Origin: Streptomyces sp. NBC_00083
GTDB taxonomy: Bacteria; Actinomycetota; Actinomycetes; Streptomycetales; Streptomycetaceae
Reading direction: 5' to 3'
NCBI RefSeq assembly: GCF_026343295.1
Contig: NZ_JAPELY010000001.1
Location: forward strand, 620,001-684,000
Length of the DNA stretch: 64,000 nt
Below the pieces are notes generated by a model. It did not search any database. It was not told where the DNA came from and saw nothing but the letters and a program-made list of their open reading frames with translations. This document shows, one piece after another, positions 28,064 to 35,965 of the stretch. Made by a program: the position numbers and the translations under genes. Each line of letters starts with the position of its first letter. Position 1 is the stretch's first letter.

Positions 28064-28198
28064 GGGGTTTCCTCCGGAATGGCCGAGGGCGGGGTGTACA
28101 CCGACAGAGCCTAATGGGGGCCTGTGACAGTGCATCGGCCACAGAGCTGACAGACTGTGGAGGACGGATGACCCCATACGACCACCGGAGGCGGCGCA

Positions 28199-28519
28199 GT
28201 GTCGGAAGCCAGGACCCCTGCGCAGATCGAGGCGGACATCAGGAGCCGGCGGGACCAGCTCGCGGTGACCCTTGACGAGATCGGGGTGCGGCTGCACCCG
28301 TCCACGATCGTCGGCGACGCGAAGGCGCGGTTCGTCTCGACGGTGGACCACACCGCGGGGCGCGCGTACATCGCGGTGAACCGTGCGGTGAGCGATGTGA
28401 AGGCGCAGTTCGTGTCCGAGGACGGGGCGCCCCGGGTGGGGCGCATCGTGCCGGTCGCGCTCGTCGCGGTCGGCGTGGTGGGGCTGTTCGCCCTGTCGTC
28501 GAAGAAGCGGCGTGCCTGA
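28199..28519 (+). CDS. DUF3618 family protein
   Basis: A 106-residue protein of the DUF3618 type: the N-terminal IEADIRSRRDQLAVTLDEIG motif, then a membrane helix near the end (VGRIVPVALVAVGVVGLFAL) and a KKRRA tail. Function is unknown; members are small membrane-associated proteins. It starts with GTG at 28199 and is divergent from bcp, with 135 bp between them for both promoters. Confidence 0.85.
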   Translation: MSEARTPAQIEADIRSRRDQLAVTLDEIGVRLHPSTIVGDAKARFVSTVDHTAGRAYIAVNRAVSDVKAQFVSEDGAPRVGRIVPVALVAVGVVGLFALSSKKRRA

Positions 28520-28563
28520 CCCTTCGGCGTACGCGTGGCGCCGGTGCGGGTAGGTTCGACCTC

Positions 28564-28896
28564 GTGAGCGAGAACACCCACGACAAGCTGCCCATCCGGA
28601 TGTTGCACGACCGTGTGCTCGTCAGGTCAGACACCCCCGAGGGCGAGCGGCGTTCGGGCGGCGGCATCCTCATTCCGGCGACCGCCGCCGTCGGCAAGCG
28701 GCTGGCCTGGGCCGAGGTGGTCGCGGTCGGCCAGAACGTACGCACGGTGGAGCCGGGCGACCGGGTCCTGTACGACCCCGAGGACCGTGCGGAGGTCGAG
28801 GTGCGGGGCGTGGCGTACGTGCTGATGCGGGAGCGCGATCTGCACGCGGTGGCGTCCGAACGGGTGTCGGTGGACGCGACGGGGCTGTATCTGTAG
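28564..28896 (+). CDS. GroES-like co-chaperonin family protein
   Basis: A 110-residue Cpn10-fold protein (LHDRVLVRSDTPEGERRSGGGIL, then AEVVAVGQNVRTVEPGDRVLY). It is separate from the usual groES-groEL operon and lacks a groEL next to it. The mobile-loop region (GERRSGGGILIPAT) is altered, so it may not serve GroEL. The GTG at 28564 is the start. A hairpin terminator follows at 28928. Confidence 0.85.
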   Translation: MSENTHDKLPIRMLHDRVLVRSDTPEGERRSGGGILIPATAAVGKRLAWAEVVAVGQNVRTVEPGDRVLYDPEDRAEVEVRGVAYVLMRERDLHAVASERVSVDATGLYL

Positions 28897-28927
28897 CGCC
28901 GCGCCGCCCGCTCGGCCGAGCCTTCGA

Positions 28928-28959
28928 AAAGGGCTGGTGACCACGGTCACCAGCCCTTT
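28928..28959 (+). terminator. Terminator after the GroES-like gene
   Basis: AAAGGGCTGGTGACC (28928-28942) pairs with GGTCACCAGCCCTTT (28945-28959); the innermost pairs must open to give a loop. It closes the GroES-like unit just before the guanidine riboswitch. Confidence 0.85.
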
Positions 28960-28985
28960 CGCATGCCTTTTGTTACGGTGGTGGG

Positions 28986-29030
28986 ACCCCGACGAGACGC
29001 GTCGTACCGGGTCAGGACAAGACGACGCAC
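28986..29030 (+). promoter_or_regulatory. Guanidine-III riboswitch (ykkC-III)
   Basis: The segment ACCCCGACGAGACGCGTCG followed by TACCGGGTCAGGACAAGACG and ACGC carries the conserved guanidine-III core (CGACGAG, TACC-GGGTCAGGACAAGACGRCGC) that I recall from the solved structure. ACCCCG at 28986-28991 can pair with CGGGT at 29008-29012. It lies 37 bp before a Gdx/SugE gene, the commonest partner. Guanidinium binding would switch on export. Confidence 0.92.
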
Positions 29031-29066
29031 CCGCTCACGTTCCGTACGCGTCTCGGAGGTGCCGTC

Positions 29067-29387
29067 ATGGCATGGGTCCTGCTTGTTGTCGCCGGTCTGC
29101 TCGAAGTCGGCTGGTCGATCGGGATGAAGTACACCGACGGCTTCACGCGTCCGCTGCCCAGTGTGCTGACCGGCCTCGGGATCGTCGCGTCCATGATGCT
29201 GCTCTCGCAGGCGGCCAAGACGCTGCCGATCGGCACCGCGTACGGCGTGTGGGTGGGCATCGGCGCCGCCGGTGCGGCGGTCCTCGGCATGGTGGTGCTG
29301 GGCGAGCCGGCCACCGCCGCCCGGATCTTCTTCGTCTGTCTTCTCCTCGTCGCGGTAGTGGGACTCAAGGCGACCAGCGGCCACTGA
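29067..29387 (+). CDS. gdx: Guanidinium exporter Gdx (SMR family, SugE type)
   Basis: A 106-residue, four-helix small multidrug-resistance protein. The catalytic glutamate is in the first helix (LLEVGWSIGMKYTDGF), and the SugE/Gdx hallmark GTAYGVWVGIGAAG follows in the third. It is an obligate dimer that exchanges guanidinium for protons. The guanidine-III riboswitch directly upstream supports this substrate over quaternary amines. The convergent PBP gene ends 21 bp away. Confidence 0.93.
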   Translation: MAWVLLVVAGLLEVGWSIGMKYTDGFTRPLPSVLTGLGIVASMMLLSQAAKTLPIGTAYGVWVGIGAAGAAVLGMVVLGEPATAARIFFVCLLLVAVVGLKATSGH

Positions 29388-29408
29388 TCACGGGCCCGCC
29401 GCGCTTCG

Positions 29409-32045
29409 TCACGGGCGGGTGGGGCTCCACGGGATCCGGGGGCTCTGGGGGCGGTCGGCGGCGCCGGCCGTGGTGCCGCCGACTCCTTCGGTGGTGCCGC
29501 CCTGGGTGCCGCCGTTGTCGGTGCCCGCGGTGGCGCCGCCGTCCGTGGTGCCGCCCTGGGTCTGGCCTTGGGTCTGGCCCTGGTTCTGCCCCTGGGCGGC
29601 GCCTTGGTTCTGCCCTTGGGTGGCGCCCTCGTTGTCGGCGCCGCCCTGCGTCCCCTGGTTCTGGCCCTGCGTCTGGCCCTGGTTCTGTCCTTGGCTCTGG
29701 CCCTGGGTGCGGCCTTGGTTCTGGCCTTGGGTCTGTCCCTGGTCGCGGCCCCCGGTGCCGCCCTGGTTCTGCCCCTGTGTCTGTCCCTGGTCCTGTCCCT
29801 GGCCCTGGGTCTGTCCCTGGTTGACGCCGGGGGTCGGGGTCTGGAACGGGTTCGGCGGCGACGGCGGCTCGACCGGGATGTTCGCGCCGTCCTGGAGCTC
29901 CAGATCGAAGTCCTTGACCTCGGTGCCCTGGAGGGCGCCCTTGGTGTACTGGGCCCAGATCTGCGCGGGCGGCCCGCCGCCGTTCATGCGGGGCAGGCCG
30001 AGCGCCCCGTACAGCGGCTGCTGCACCGCCGTGTCGGGGTCGGCGCCCATCACGGCGACGACGGTGGCCAGGTCGGGGGTGTAGCCCGCGAACCAGGCGG
30101 CCTTGTCCTGCTCGGCGGTGCCGGTCTTGCCGGCGGAGGGGCGTCCGGAGGCCTGCGCCGCGGTGCCGGTGCCGCCGTCGACGACGCTCTGCAGCATCGA
30201 CGTCGTGGTGTCGGCGGCCTCGCGGCTGACGGCCTGCTCGGTGTCCTGGGAGGGCAGGTCGGTCTTCTCGCCGTCCTTGGTGACCGAGGCGACCATCGTG
30301 TACGTGCCGTGTCGGCCGTGGCCGGCGAGCGTCGCGTACGCCTGGGTCATGTCGAGCACGCTCGCCGTGGCCGGGCCGAGCGCGATGGAGGGGGTGGCGA
30401 CGAGGTCGGGCGTGGTGGCCGGGATGCCGAGGTCGATGGCGCTCTGCTTGACCTTGGCGGGGCCCACGTCGACGGCCATCTGCGCGTACACCGCGTTGAC
30501 GGACTTGTCGGTGGCGGTGCGCACGGTGATCTGTCCGTAGGAGATGTCGTCCTCGTTGGCGGGGGCGTAGTAGCCGCCCTTCCAGCCCTGCACGGGGCGC
30601 TTGTTGGTGCCGTCGTAGAGGGTGTTGGGGGTGATGACCCGCCCCTCCTGCGTGGTGGAGCCGTTGGCGACCGCCGAGGTGAAGACGAACGGCTTGAAGG
30701 TGGAGCCGACTTGGAAGTCGCGCCGGGTCGCGTTGTTGACGTACTGCTTGGTGTAGTCGATGCCGCCGTACATCGCGACGACGTTGCCGGTCGACGGGTC
30801 GATGGAGGCGCCGCCCACGCGTACGGTGCGGTCGGCCTTGCGGACGCTGCTGAGCTTGGAGTTGACCTTGTCGTCGACGGCCTTGACGAAGGCGTCCTGC
30901 TTGTCCTTCTCGATGGTGGTGGTGATGCGGTAGCCGCCGGTCGCGAGGGTGTTCTCGTCGATGATCTTGTTGCTGGTGAGGTAGTCCTTGACCGCCTCGA
31001 CGAGGTAGCCGCGCTGACCCGCGAGGCCCGCGCGGGGCTTGACCTTTCCGGGGACGGGGAACGTGGTCGCGGCCCGTTCGGCGGGGCTGAGCCACTTCTT
31101 CTTGACCATGCCGTCGAGCACGTAGTTCCAGCGGGCCAGCGCCCGGGGCTTGTTCTCGGGGTGGGAGATCACGTCGTAGGCGCTGGGGGAGTTGAGCAGC
31201 GAGGCGAGGTAGGCGCCCTCGCCGGTGGTGAGCTGTTCGACGTTCTTGCTGTAGTACGCCTGGGAGGCGGCCTGGATGCCGTACGCGTTGCGGCCGAAGT
31301 AGCTGGTGTTGAGGTACCCGGCGAGGATGTCCTCCTTGGTCTCCTCGCGGTTGAGCTTGATCGCGATGAAGAACTCCTTCACCTTGCGGGTGACGGTCTG
31401 TTCCTGGCCGAGGTAGTAGTTCTTCACGTACTGCTGGGTGATGGTGGAGCCGCCCTGGGTGCCCTTGCCGGTGAGCGTGTTCCAGGCGGCGCGGACCATG
31501 GCCTTGGGGTCGACGGCGCGCTCGGAGTAGAAGTCGCGGTCCTCGGCGGCGAGCACGGCGTGCTGCACGGTGAGGGGGATCTGGGCGAGCTGGACGTTCT
31601 CGCGGTTGACCTCGCCGTCCGAGGCGAGCTGGGTGCCGTCGGCGTACAGGAAGACGTTGGACTGCGCGGTGGCGACGGCGTTGGCGGGCGGGATCGACAC
31701 GAGGGTGTAGCCGGCGATGAACGCGCCGATGAGCAGCAGCGCGCAGACCAGGAAGACGCCGAGCACCACGCGCCAGCGCGGGACGAAGCGGCGCCATCCG
31801 GTGCGGCGGGGGCGCCTGCCGCCGGCGCCGGCGCCGTTCTGAGCGGGCCCGCTCCCGTCGGCCCCGTCCCCGGCGGGTCCGTCGTCCGGCGCGCCGGGCT
31901 CCGTCCCGGTCCCGCTGCCGGCCGCGCCCGCCGCTCCGGCTCCGGCTCCTGCTTCGGCTCCGGCGGGTCCGAGATCCCGGGGCGTCCAGGTTCGCGGCGG
32001 CTGGGGTCCGGGGTGCGGTGACTCCGGCTGCTCGTCGTCGCTCAT
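29409..32045 (-). CDS. Class A penicillin-binding protein (transglycosylase/transpeptidase)
   Basis: An 878-residue bifunctional peptidoglycan synthase. Cytoplasmic head about 1-90 (acidic, Pro/Gly-rich); one membrane helix (RVVLGVFLVCALLLIGAFIA); GT51 transglycosylase (AAEDRDFYSERAVDPKAM, GGSTITQQYVKNYYLGQE); transpeptidase with serine motif GSTFKPFVF, SVN motif and KTGT (AGKTGTAEQ). The C-terminal ~130 residues are repeats of the type GQTQGQ/GQNQGQ, Gln/Gly-rich and probably disordered, crossing or binding the cell wall. The ATG at 32045 gives the usual head. PBP1A-like, most probably from the septal or apical growth machinery. Confidence 0.93.
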   Translation of the reverse strand: MSDDEQPESPHPGPQPPRTWTPRDLGPAGAEAGAGAGAAGAAGSGTGTEPGAPDDGPAGDGADGSGPAQNGAGAGGRRPRRTGWRRFVPRWRVVLGVFLVCALLLIGAFIAGYTLVSIPPANAVATAQSNVFLYADGTQLASDGEVNRENVQLAQIPLTVQHAVLAAEDRDFYSERAVDPKAMVRAAWNTLTGKGTQGGSTITQQYVKNYYLGQEQTVTRKVKEFFIAIKLNREETKEDILAGYLNTSYFGRNAYGIQAASQAYYSKNVEQLTTGEGAYLASLLNSPSAYDVISHPENKPRALARWNYVLDGMVKKKWLSPAERAATTFPVPGKVKPRAGLAGQRGYLVEAVKDYLTSNKIIDENTLATGGYRITTTIEKDKQDAFVKAVDDKVNSKLSSVRKADRTVRVGGASIDPSTGNVVAMYGGIDYTKQYVNNATRRDFQVGSTFKPFVFTSAVANGSTTQEGRVITPNTLYDGTNKRPVQGWKGGYYAPANEDDISYGQITVRTATDKSVNAVYAQMAVDVGPAKVKQSAIDLGIPATTPDLVATPSIALGPATASVLDMTQAYATLAGHGRHGTYTMVASVTKDGEKTDLPSQDTEQAVSREAADTTTSMLQSVVDGGTGTAAQASGRPSAGKTGTAEQDKAAWFAGYTPDLATVVAVMGADPDTAVQQPLYGALGLPRMNGGGPPAQIWAQYTKGALQGTEVKDFDLELQDGANIPVEPPSPPNPFQTPTPGVNQGQTQGQGQDQGQTQGQNQGGTGGRDQGQTQGQNQGRTQGQSQGQNQGQTQGQNQGTQGGADNEGATQGQNQGAAQGQNQGQTQGQTQGGTTDGGATAGTDNGGTQGGTTEGVGGTTAGAADRPQSPRIPWSPTRP
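29480..29830 (-). repeat. Coding low-complexity tract, GQxQ repeats of the PBP tail
   Basis: Inside the 3' part of the PBP gene, the DNA is a degenerate repeat of CCCTGGGTCTGGCC- and CCTTGGTTCTGCCC-type units (on the plus strand), which encode short Gly-Gln-Thr/Asn-Gln blocks. It has an unusual C-T skew on the plus strand and could expand or contract by slippage. No separate gene is needed to explain it. Confidence 0.8.
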
Positions 32046-32355
32046 GTCTCTCCGGCCAGTGCGTCTCGATCACGTGCGGGTGCGGGTGCGGGTGCGGGTG
32101 CGGTGCGGCCGCGGGCGGGGGCCCGGGGCGCGGCTGCGGTGCGGTCGTGCCGATGCGAGGGGTCTCGTGCAAACGATTCAGTTGATGGAAAGCGATTCGT
32201 CTTATTAAAGCGTTTCGTTCCCGTTTTCGACCGATTCACCGACCGCGACATGGCCGGCATGCCGGGCGGCGAAATTCCGTCGCGCAGGCCCGGAGCGCTG
32301 GGCTAGGCTCCTGCGCTTCGGTGCCGACGGCGTCGACGGAGACGAGGGGGCGTGC
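32046..32355. promoter_or_regulatory. Divergent promoter region between the PBP and ABC exporter genes
   Basis: A 310-bp gap. Next to the PBP start is a run of almost six GTGCGG hexamers (32074-32108). Farther on, 32165-32245 is notably AT-rich for this genome (CGATTCGTCTTATTAAAGCG and TTTCGTTCCCGTTTTCG), with AAAGCG given twice. This is where promoters for both genes should lie. No riboswitch or small gene is recognised. Confidence 0.5.
32074..32108. repeat. Tandem hexamer repeat (GTGCGG)n
   Basis: About 5.8 copies of GTGCGG in a row, 30-65 bp before the PBP start codon on its upstream side. Likely variable between strains; it could alter promoter or leader spacing of the PBP gene. Confidence 0.85.
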
Positions 32356-33156
32356 GTGCGGCTGTACGGAGTCGTGGCCCTGGGCGGGTTCCGGCGCTAT
32401 ACGACCTACCGGGTCGCGACCGCGGCAGGGGTCTTCACCAACACTGTTTTCGGCGTCATCGTGGCGTACACCTATATAGCCCTGTGGGAGCAGCGCCCCC
32501 ACCTCGGCGGCTACGACCAGTCCCAGGCCCTGACCTATGTGTGGGTCAGCCAGGCCCTGCTGATGACGGTCAATCTGTTCGGCGGCGGCTTCGCGGACGA
32601 GCTCGTGGAACGCATCCGTACGGGTGACATCGCGATCGACCTCTACCGCCCGGCCGACCTCCAGCTGTGGTGGCTCTCGGCCGATCTGGGCCGGGCGCTC
32701 TTCCACTTCCTGGGGCGCGGCGTGATCCCGCTCGCCTTCGGCGCGCTGGTCTTCGACCTCGCCCTGCCCGCCGACCCGGCGACCTGGCTCGCGTTCATCG
32801 CGGCGGTCCTGTTCGGCGTGGTGGTGAGCTTCGCGCTCCGCTTCCTGGTGGCGCTCTCGGCGTTCTGGCTGCTCGACGGCGCGGGCGTCGCCTCGCTCGT
32901 CTCCATCGCCGGCCTGTTCTTCTCCGGGATGCTGCTGCCGCTCAACGCCTTCCCCGGCCTGCTCGGCGAGGTGGCCCGCGCGTTGCCCTGGTCCTCGCTG
33001 CTCCAGATCCCGGCCGACGTCCTGATGGGCCGCCACCGGGGCTGGGGCCTGCTCGGCGCGTACGCCTTCCAGCTCGGCTGGGCGGCGGTCCTGCTCGGCG
33101 CGGGCCGGCTCCTTCAGTCCGCGGCGGTCCGCAGGGTGGTGGTGCAGGGTGGGTGA
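32356..33156 (+). CDS. ABC-2 type transporter permease
   Basis: A 266-residue permease with six hydrophobic segments, belonging to the ABC-2 exporter superfamily (LYRPADLQLWWLSADLGRALF and LFFSGMLLPLNAFPG features). It starts with GTG at 32356. Its stop overlaps the next permease start by 8 bp, and an ATPase gene follows; the three make one exporter of unknown substrate. Confidence 0.85.
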   Translation: MRLYGVVALGGFRRYTTYRVATAAGVFTNTVFGVIVAYTYIALWEQRPHLGGYDQSQALTYVWVSQALLMTVNLFGGGFADELVERIRTGDIAIDLYRPADLQLWWLSADLGRALFHFLGRGVIPLAFGALVFDLALPADPATWLAFIAAVLFGVVVSFALRFLVALSAFWLLDGAGVASLVSIAGLFFSGMLLPLNAFPGLLGEVARALPWSSLLQIPADVLMGRHRGWGLLGAYAFQLGWAAVLLGAGRLLQSAAVRRVVVQGG

Positions 33157-33973
33157 GGTGCGCGAGGCCGGGCCGGGCGCGTGGAGCGCGTACCGCATGA
33201 TCGCCGGGATGTGGATCCGCTCCACCCTCGCCTACCGGGCGTCCTTCGCGATGATGCTGCTCGGGAACTTCCTGGTGACGGCCTTCGACTTCGTCGTGAT
33301 CGTCCTGATGTTCTCGCAGGTCCGCTCGCTCGGCGGCTACTCGTTCGCCGAAGTGGCGTTCCTGTACGGGACGTCGACGACCGCGTTCGGGCTGACCAAC
33401 GCCCTCCTCGGCTCCATCGACAAGCTGGGGGCGCGCATCCGGGACGGCACGCTCGACACGCTCCTCGTGCGCCCGGTCCCGGTCCTCGCCCAGGTGGCGG
33501 CCGACCGGTTCGGCCTCCAGCGCCTGGGCCGGCTCCTCCAGGGCGTGCTGGTCCTGGCCGGCTCGCTGGTCGCCCTCGATGTGCACTGGACCGTACTGAA
33601 GGCGGCCCTGGTGCCGGTGATGCTGCTCAGCGGTACGGCGCTGTTCTGCGCGGTGTTCGTGGCGGGCGCGGCGTTCCAGTTCTGGGCGCAGGACGCGGCG
33701 GAGGTGCAGAGCGCGTTCACGTACGGCGGCCAGACCCTGCTCCAGTACCCGCCGACGGTGTTCGCCAAGGACATGGTGCGGGGCGTCACCTTCGTCCTGC
33801 CGCTGGCCTTCGTCAACTGGCTGCCCGGCCTGTACGTCCTGGGCCGCCCCTACCCGCTGGGCGTGCCGCAGTGGCTGGCGTTCGCGCCTCCGCTGGTCGC
33901 GGCCGGCTGCCTGGGCCTCGCGGGCCTGGCCTGGCGGGCCGGTGTGCGGGCGTACCGCAGCACGGGGAGCTGA
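33149..33973 (+). CDS. ABC-2 type transporter permease, second subunit
   Basis: A 274-residue ABC-2 permease with six helices, distantly similar to the preceding subunit ([25 protein letters not shown] is the shared cytoplasmic loop). The two probably form a heterodimer. It starts with GTG at 33149, overlapping the upstream stop. It is followed 84 bp later by the ATPase gene, whose leader has a strong ribosome site. Confidence 0.85.
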   Translation: MGEVREAGPGAWSAYRMIAGMWIRSTLAYRASFAMMLLGNFLVTAFDFVVIVLMFSQVRSLGGYSFAEVAFLYGTSTTAFGLTNALLGSIDKLGARIRDGTLDTLLVRPVPVLAQVAADRFGLQRLGRLLQGVLVLAGSLVALDVHWTVLKAALVPVMLLSGTALFCAVFVAGAAFQFWAQDAAEVQSAFTYGGQTLLQYPPTVFAKDMVRGVTFVLPLAFVNWLPGLYVLGRPYPLGVPQWLAFAPPLVAAGCLGLAGLAWRAGVRAYRSTGS

Positions 33974-34057
33974 GCCGTGGCCGGTCCCCACTCCGCCCGC
34001 GGCCCCGGATCCGCCGGGCCCCACCTCATCGCACCGCGTATCAAAGGAGGTTGACCA

Positions 34058-35026
34058 GTGGAAGAAGTGGACCTCATCGAACTCGACGACGTCGAGAAGG
34101 TCTTCGACGTGCGACGCAGAACGGGCCGGCTCCGCCGGGAGAAGCGGCAGGTCAGGGCGGTCGACGGGATCAGTTTCCGGGTGCCGCGCGGCGAGATGGT
34201 CGGCTACATCGGCCCCAACGGCGCCGGAAAGTCGACCACCGTGAAAATGCTGACGGGCATCTTGACGCCGAGCGCGGGACGGCTGCGTGTGGCGGGCTTC
34301 GACCCGTCCCGCGAACGCACCAGGCTGGCGCAGCACATCGGTGTCGTCTTCGGTCAACGCACCACCCTGTGGTGGGACTTGCCGCTGTACGACTCCTACC
34401 GCCTGGCCCACCGCATGTACCGCATCCCCGACGCCCGCTTCCGCGACAACCTCGACCGTTGCGTCGAACTGCTCGATCTGGCAAGCCTGTTGGATGTTCC
34501 CGTACGTCAGCTCTCGCTCGGCCAGCGCATGCGCGGCGACATCGCGGCGGCGCTCCTGCACGACCCGGACGTCCTCTACCTGGACGAGCCGACGATCGGC
34601 CTGGACGTCATCAGCAAGGCGAAGGTGCGGCAGTTCCTCCGCGACCTGAACGCCGAGCGGGCCACCACCATCCTGCTCACCACCCACGACCTGACCGACA
34701 TCGAGCAGCTCTGCAAGCGGGTGATGGTCATCGACCACGGACGCCTGATGTACGACGGGGCGCTCGCCGGGCTCCACGAGGCGGGCGAGAGCGAACGCAC
34801 CCTGGTGGTCGACCTGGAGCGCGAACTGCCGCCGGTGGAGGTGGCGGGCGCCCGCGTGGTGAAGATCGAGGGCCCGCGGCAGTGGCTGGCGTTCCCCGCG
34901 TCGGCGTCGGCGGCACCGCTGGTGGCGCACATCGCGGCGGCGTACCCGCTGGTGGACCTCTCGGTGCGGGAGCCGGACATCGAGGCCGTGATCGCCCGCA
35001 TGTACGAGGGCGAGGGCGTTCACTAG
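34058..35026 (+). CDS. ABC transporter ATP-binding protein (ABC-2 exporter)
   Basis: A 322-residue ATPase: Walker A GPNGAGKSTTVKM, Q-loop FGQRTTLWWDLP, signature LSLGQRMRGDIAAALLHDP (a LSxGQ type), Walker B VLYLDEPTIGLD and switch TTHDLTDIEQLC. The LSLGQR signature and long N-terminal insert (RRRTGRLRREKRQVRAV) place it with the antibiotic/membrane-exporter branch. The GTG at 34058 has AAGGAGG 7 bases before it. It works with the two permeases upstream. Confidence 0.92.
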   Translation: MEEVDLIELDDVEKVFDVRRRTGRLRREKRQVRAVDGISFRVPRGEMVGYIGPNGAGKSTTVKMLTGILTPSAGRLRVAGFDPSRERTRLAQHIGVVFGQRTTLWWDLPLYDSYRLAHRMYRIPDARFRDNLDRCVELLDLASLLDVPVRQLSLGQRMRGDIAAALLHDPDVLYLDEPTIGLDVISKAKVRQFLRDLNAERATTILLTTHDLTDIEQLCKRVMVIDHGRLMYDGALAGLHEAGESERTLVVDLERELPPVEVAGARVVKIEGPRQWLAFPASASAAPLVAHIAAAYPLVDLSVREPDIEAVIARMYEGEGVH

Positions 35027-35036
35027 TCTTCACGGC

Positions 35037-35729
35037 ATGACGAGTGAACCAACGGGCGGACTGCCGGAGATGCGTGCTTCGGACGCGGAACGCGAGCGCG
35101 TGGCGGAGTCGCTGAGGGAGGCCGTGGCCGAGGGGCGCCTCGACATGGAGGAGTTCGAGCAGCGCCTCGACGCGGCCTACAAGGCGCGTACGCACGGGGA
35201 GTTGGCGCCCCTGGTCCGCGACCTGCCGGCGCCGGGCACCGCGGGGCCGGCCGCGGCGGCTCCCCGCCGTACGCAGGACGACATCGAGGTCCACTGGCCG
35301 TCCCGGATCGGCCACCCGCCCACCTCCAGGGGAGGCTTCGCCTTCTGGGGCGGGTTCGCCCGCAAGGGCAACTGGACGGTGGCCAGGAAGTTCACCGCGT
35401 TCGCGATGTGGGGCGGCGGCGACATCGACCTGCGCGAGGCCCGCTTCGAGGACCGCCACACGGTGCTGCGCCTCTTCACGATCATGGGCGGCATCGGCGT
35501 GACCGTACCGCCGGAGCTGAACGTCCAGGTCAAGGGCTTCGGCCTGATGGGCGGGGTGGGCGGCAGCAAGGCCAACGGCGAGGGCACGCCGGGCTCGCCC
35601 GAGGTCACCATCGTGGCGTTCGCGCTGATGGGCGGCATCGGCGTGGACCGGAAGCTGAGAAGGGCGCAGAAGGAGCGGCTGCGGCTGGAGAAGCGCGGCG
35701 AGGAGAGGGGCCGCAAGGAGCTGGGCTGA
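35037..35729 (+). CDS. DUF1707 protein with YvqF/LiaF-like C-terminus
   Basis: A 230-residue protein. Residues about 10-65 form the DUF1707 unit (RASDAERERVAESLREAVAEGRLDMEEFEQRLDAAY, split here as the SHOCT-like helical motif). Its C-terminal half has LFTIMGGIGVTVPPELNV and GFGLMGGVGG, the beta-helical repeat of LiaF/YvqF-type cell-envelope stress proteins. It begins 10 bp after the ABC ATPase, so probably in the same transcript; a role in envelope response is inference. Confidence 0.82.
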   Translation: MTSEPTGGLPEMRASDAERERVAESLREAVAEGRLDMEEFEQRLDAAYKARTHGELAPLVRDLPAPGTAGPAAAAPRRTQDDIEVHWPSRIGHPPTSRGGFAFWGGFARKGNWTVARKFTAFAMWGGGDIDLREARFEDRHTVLRLFTIMGGIGVTVPPELNVQVKGFGLMGGVGGSKANGEGTPGSPEVTIVAFALMGGIGVDRKLRRAQKERLRLEKRGEERGRKELG

Positions 35730-35965
35730 GGCGGGGCCGGGGCGGGGCGGTAGGGAGTCGGCCCGGGGCGGGGTCGGGGGCGCCCGCCGCCGGCGCCGCC
35801 CGTGGCCCCCCTCCACCCGAACGAGTGGACGTACGCACGTACGGCCACATACGGGAACTGAACGCGTGCCTCGTCAGTACTTCATGGGGAAGGCGTCACT
35901 CCACGGGGAGGACGTCAGGCGGACCGCCCACGGGAAGGCCGCTTCCGGCAAGAACGGTGGAGTCA

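Noticed and set aside
29568..32021. A very long open frame on the plus strand opposite the PBP gene
   Set aside because: It is the mirror of the GC-rich PBP coding strand. It lacks any recognisable domain, and the opposite frame contains all PBP catalytic motifs.
32074..32108. CRISPR-like repeat
   Set aside because: The units are contiguous hexamers without spacers and there are no cas genes.
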